Position numbers and translations under genes: made by a program
The notes under the pieces: generated by a model
What the model saw: the letters and a program-made list of their open reading frames with translations, nothing else
Told to the model about the DNA's origin: nothing
The model's database searches: none
Source of the DNA: Fasciolopsis buskii
Taxonomy: Eukaryota; Platyhelminthes; Trematoda; Plagiorchiida; Fasciolidae
Direction of reading: 5' to 3'
NCBI GenBank assembly: GCA_008360955.1
Contig: LUCM01001585.1
Location: 30,985 to 94,984 of the forward strand
DNA: 64,000 nt
Part shown: positions 60,482 through 64,000 of the stretch, piece by piece
Layout: the number at the start of each line of letters is the position of its first letter
Numbering within the stretch: the first letter of the stretch is position 1

Positions 60482-60670
60482 GGTATTGCCGGTCACGTAA
60501 CGGGTGTCCGATTGACTTCCCTTAATCCTTGATTCTAGCTGCAGTGGTGAGAACGTGAATGGTCATTGTCAATGATTCCTTACAAGCAAGGTAAACTAGC
60601 TGTACGGTAGTGTTTACGGTTTTCATCGGAGGAAACACTAATGATCAGTAGTTGTTTTCAAATAAATTGA
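60482..60670 (+). mobile_element. Possible ancient copy of the ribozyme SINE
   Basis: TTGCCGGTCACGTAACGG resembles the tRNA start of the family. CAATGATTCCTTACAAG, GGTAAACTAGCTGTACGG and GGTTTTCATCGG follow in the same order as the ribozyme arm. It is much more diverged than the other copies and the ribozyme core is gone. Confidence 0.45.
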
Positions 60671-60999
60671 AAACGTTACAACCCTAATCACAAACGGTTC
60701 GTGCTTGGCTACTTTATACCACGATATTAACACTCAGATGAAAACGAAAAGGCTTGTACTAAGGGCAATTCGCTTCCAGTTTCAATTTTACAACTATCAA
60801 ACTTGCATCAAGGTGCAGTGGTTTTATTTACTGCTTAGCAACACTAACTATGCAAAAACAAAAAAGAACAAGGGATGGTGAAAGAACGATTGCAAATAGT
60901 AATTCGAATAAACTCTTCAAAAGAGCGAAGATTTTGGGTGCGAAAATGGCAGGCTGCGACATTCAGCTATATCATCCACTGTCTTCTGTTATCGCCTGG

Positions 61000-61470
61000 T
61001 GACATCTGAAGGACCCCAGCTTGATGGTCTAACTACACGTACACGAGTTACTCCACTGGTTAGAGCTTTCATACGTTTTACCCATACCATCATTTGGCCA
61101 TTCCGAACCGCCCTCTAACCACTGTCTGCCTCAAAGGACAGGGTATAACAAGGCAGCCTTTCTGTAGACATGTGTAGAACATGACCTAACCACCTTAATC
61201 TATTAGTGTTTAGTGCCTCTTTTGTCTACTGAACCCTTGTGCCTAAGCTCTGAAATGTTCACAAAATTCTTCCCCTATATTCTACCAATACAATGAATGT
61301 GATGGTGTTCAAACAACAATCTTTGCATATCTTCAACTCTCAATGGCCATCTTTCAGAGACGTAGAACAATACCGATCTCAATGCTACTGTTCGTACTTG
61401 ATCTTTGATCGATAGCCAGATGTCACCCGACCACAAGAATACCTCATATTGGTGGACACCAACCAAGTCT
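61000..61470 (-). pseudogene. LINE C-terminal fragment
   Basis: On the minus strand: VRTVALRSVLFYVSERWPLRVEDMQRL, then SVDKRGTKH and, in another frame, residues resembling the RWLGHV...TERLP end. Frameshifts and stops break it. Same class as the other LINE fragments. Confidence 0.75.
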
Positions 61471-64000
61471 ATTTCGCAATTCTGTGGTGCTATCTGTCAT
61501 TGAAGAGCTCGCTAGAAAAAAATCAGAAGCTCAGTTTGTGTTTATGATGGCCTTTCACTCAAGTTCACAATGAAAAGTAATGTTCGGTGTAGTTGCTTCC
61601 TTTTGTCATTTTTTAATTTTGTCATTGAGATGGTTGTGGAAATCGTGTAATCCTTCTGTGAAAACAGCATCATTGATACCTGCCAAGAGTGGAAACTGTA
61701 GGTAAAGACTCAAGTAAGTAGAACGTTTTTTTTCGATCGTCTGGGGCGAGGGACTAGTGATTTTCGTTTTGCTTCTAGTTTCAGACCGTTTTACTTATCT
61801 TGGCGCACCCTGTAGAGGCTACTAAACTAGAAACAATGGCGCGAAAGCAGTTGGTCTACTTTCCGGCATAAAACAGCGAGCTGAATTCTACTAACAATGA
61901 GAAAATCCACCAGTTGCTCTTCTTCAGGATGAGATAATCAATACGGTGGTGAGGAGGCAATGATCAACTTATTATTTGTCCGAGCTCTTGGAGAATCAAA
62001 ACTGTTGAAAAATACATACGGGTTTCGAACTCTCTCAGTAACTAATTTAAACTGAGGGAAACTGGTGAAAAACTGATGTTTCAAGGGTGAAAGTTTTTCA
62101 TGAAAATACTAGTGATGTAAATTCGAGGCTGGGTTGACCTACTACCAAAATGCCCGTTCAAGGTGAACAAAGAGGGAAACCGCGGAACATAGTAGTGAAG
62201 TACCTAATTTCTGTAAACGATTGATTACTTAATTTAATTGTTTCACTAGGCCAAGTCTAGGTCACGTGCGCGTCACATGTTTGGACGCATCTGCTCCTTT
62301 GCTGAGGGAAGCACCTTGCGTCTCCCACACTGAATTGGGAAATCCAAACAAGAATCAACAAACGTACTTTGGAACAAAACACACGTCTGAACCTTAGTAC
62401 GCACACTATACACGCGCACATTCACAGGCGTGGAACAAAATTATTCTTGATAGTTGGACCAGACACTAAAGGTGCATCCGATCGGAAAGATCAATGGAAG
62501 CAACACATCAGGCAGAACCCAATGTCCACAAAACACCGCGTAAGATAAACATTTAGACTGAACTAGTCCGAATATGACCATCTCAGTATCTTGTCAAAGA
62601 GACTTTGTGCTGCATTATTAGTTGTTGCAACGCTTGCGTTCCATTCAGTTCACGGATGATCAGTCCTCATTGAGAATTTATCCAGAAATGGGAGAATAAA
62701 TGCGGATAGTAAGGTAGTTGACTGTGGCATATATGAGTTGGTTAACAGTGACGTGATCTTGAAACAATCTTTAATATAGCCCATGAAAACACTGAGCCTC
62801 GTAACAAGATAAGATTGGCCACTCTTTCTCTTGCACTCCCGAAGGAAGGCGTACAAGAAGGTGGTGAAATCTACTGACTGCTTGATACCTAAAATTTTTA
62901 TTGCCCTGCGAAAATTGGGACAGAATTGTGAACGGCGTGGTTTCATTGTTTAGCTCCAGGATTTCACGGAACACATTGTAGTGCCGTATATGTATATCAA
63001 AACCAGCGTTAGACGTTGACTGTTCATTCGCCAAACTTATCACTCCTGTGTTCAGAAGTCAATTTAATTCGAACGGACAATAACGTCTGGGTGATATGCT
63101 GCGGTCAGGGCTGTTAGCCTACAGTACCGTCTTCTCGAGAACAAGTATAAGTTAATGAGGGGAATCACGAAAATGAAGAAGAGTTTCGAGAACAAGACCA
63201 CCACCGTTCGTTGCTTTCTTCCAAGTTATAGTACCCGAAACATCCGATGGGTTCATGGATCCCAACCAAGCGGTCTAACAAATCTTAGTTGCTCAGCTTA
63301 CAGATTAAAGACATTGTGGATGTTTATTTCCCAACCGATTATTGCAGTGAATCACTGAGATTGCTTCTTATGGATTTTGAAGCCGCAGAAACAAAGAGAT
63401 CAAATTTGATCTGTACTGCAATAAATTAATAGTGTTAATGTTCGAATTCTACAGTGTTTGCCAAAGCATGCCCTTGGAATAAACTACGATCCTTCTGCCG
63501 TACGACACCAGTTTGCGAGACTTCAATCAAATGAAAGCCGATTGTATCGTTGCTTGCAACAATCCAACTATCCTGTGCGAAAGTCACAAAATTCGTTACG
63601 ATGGCTGGATCAGTTTAGCAATACAAGGAGTGAAGGCAATGCAAATGTCAAGTTACGGATTTCAGACCCATTTGTAACCTTGAATTCCAATCGGGCTTGT
63701 CGGGAGGAGTGATCGATAAACGAAATATCTGGTATTTCTAAATATAAGATAGTGAAATACACTGCCAACGTCTGATTATCGCATGATAAGGTTTGCTGGT
63801 AAGGGAACGATGGCTGAAGCCGCATTTTGAGGTACCCGACGAAAGGCAGATCAACGCAGGCACCAGTTATGATAAGGAAAGTATTGATATTCGGCACCCT
63901 AAGGGTTAGAGAAAAGCCGACAATGAAGTCACTAAAATGTTCACATGTTCAAATAATAACATGTAGAAACATTACTTCCGTATAGAGACCCTCAAATAAA
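61471..64000. other. No gene recognised
   Basis: Several minus frames of 60-98 codons (62650-63043, 63610-63897) with no recognisable ARM repeats or other domain. Confidence 0.5.

Noticed and set aside
1..64000. CRISPR arrays, operons, bacterial promoters and terminators.
   Set aside because: Nothing of the kind is visible; gene structure is that of an intron-rich animal genome.

Overview
The window reads as nuclear DNA of an animal, most likely a flatworm and probably a digenean trematode. Genes are broken by multi-kilobase GT-AG introns, long open frames are almost absent, and the interspersed repeats are of kinds familiar from flukes: APE-type LINE fragments, a Penelope-like fragment, and a tRNA-derived SINE carrying a hammerhead ribozyme, as in the schistosome Sm-alpha family. 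The species cannot be named from the sequence. There is one 676-base assembly gap (39669-40344) and a single ambiguous base at 17892.

One protein-coding gene is clearly recognisable: the 3' part of a SARM1 (TIR-1/dSarm) orthologue on the minus strand, from 55795 down to a stop codon at 14571. Seven exons join with matching intron phases and canonical splice sites. In order they encode the end of the ARM domain, SAM1, SAM2 and a complete TIR NADase domain, about 570 residues in all. The catalytic glutamate is retained and is the first codon of the exon at 24665. The N-terminal ARM exons were not found and probably lie above 55795 or beyond the window.

The introns and both flanks hold mobile-element debris. 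LINE pieces lie at 61.0-61.5 kb (-), 46.6-47.1 kb (+), 38.9-40.9 kb (-, interrupted by the gap), 35.4-36.6 kb (+) and 21.4-22.9 kb (-). The last of these is the spacer of a very large inverted repeat (about 20.15-24.36 kb). A Penelope-like fragment with linker and GIY-YIG region lies at 2.7-3.05 kb.

The most interesting system is a roughly 430-500 bp non-autonomous element present at 0.95-1.44, 6.80-7.49, 17.53-18.82, 45.61-45.73 and 58.16-58.58 kb, with a possible relic at 60.5 kb. It combines a tRNA-like RNA polymerase III promoter with a type I hammerhead ribozyme whose stems pair base for base. In its complete form it is a foldback: an inverted copy of the ribozyme-bearing 3' arm (119 bp) sits at the left end. 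Two insertions carry 12-bp target-site duplications around the whole foldback, so this arrangement moved as a unit. Four ribozyme copies keep the full catalytic core. At 17.5-18.8 kb the element is in tandem with a 406-bp period, and some units there differ from the others almost only by C/G swaps.
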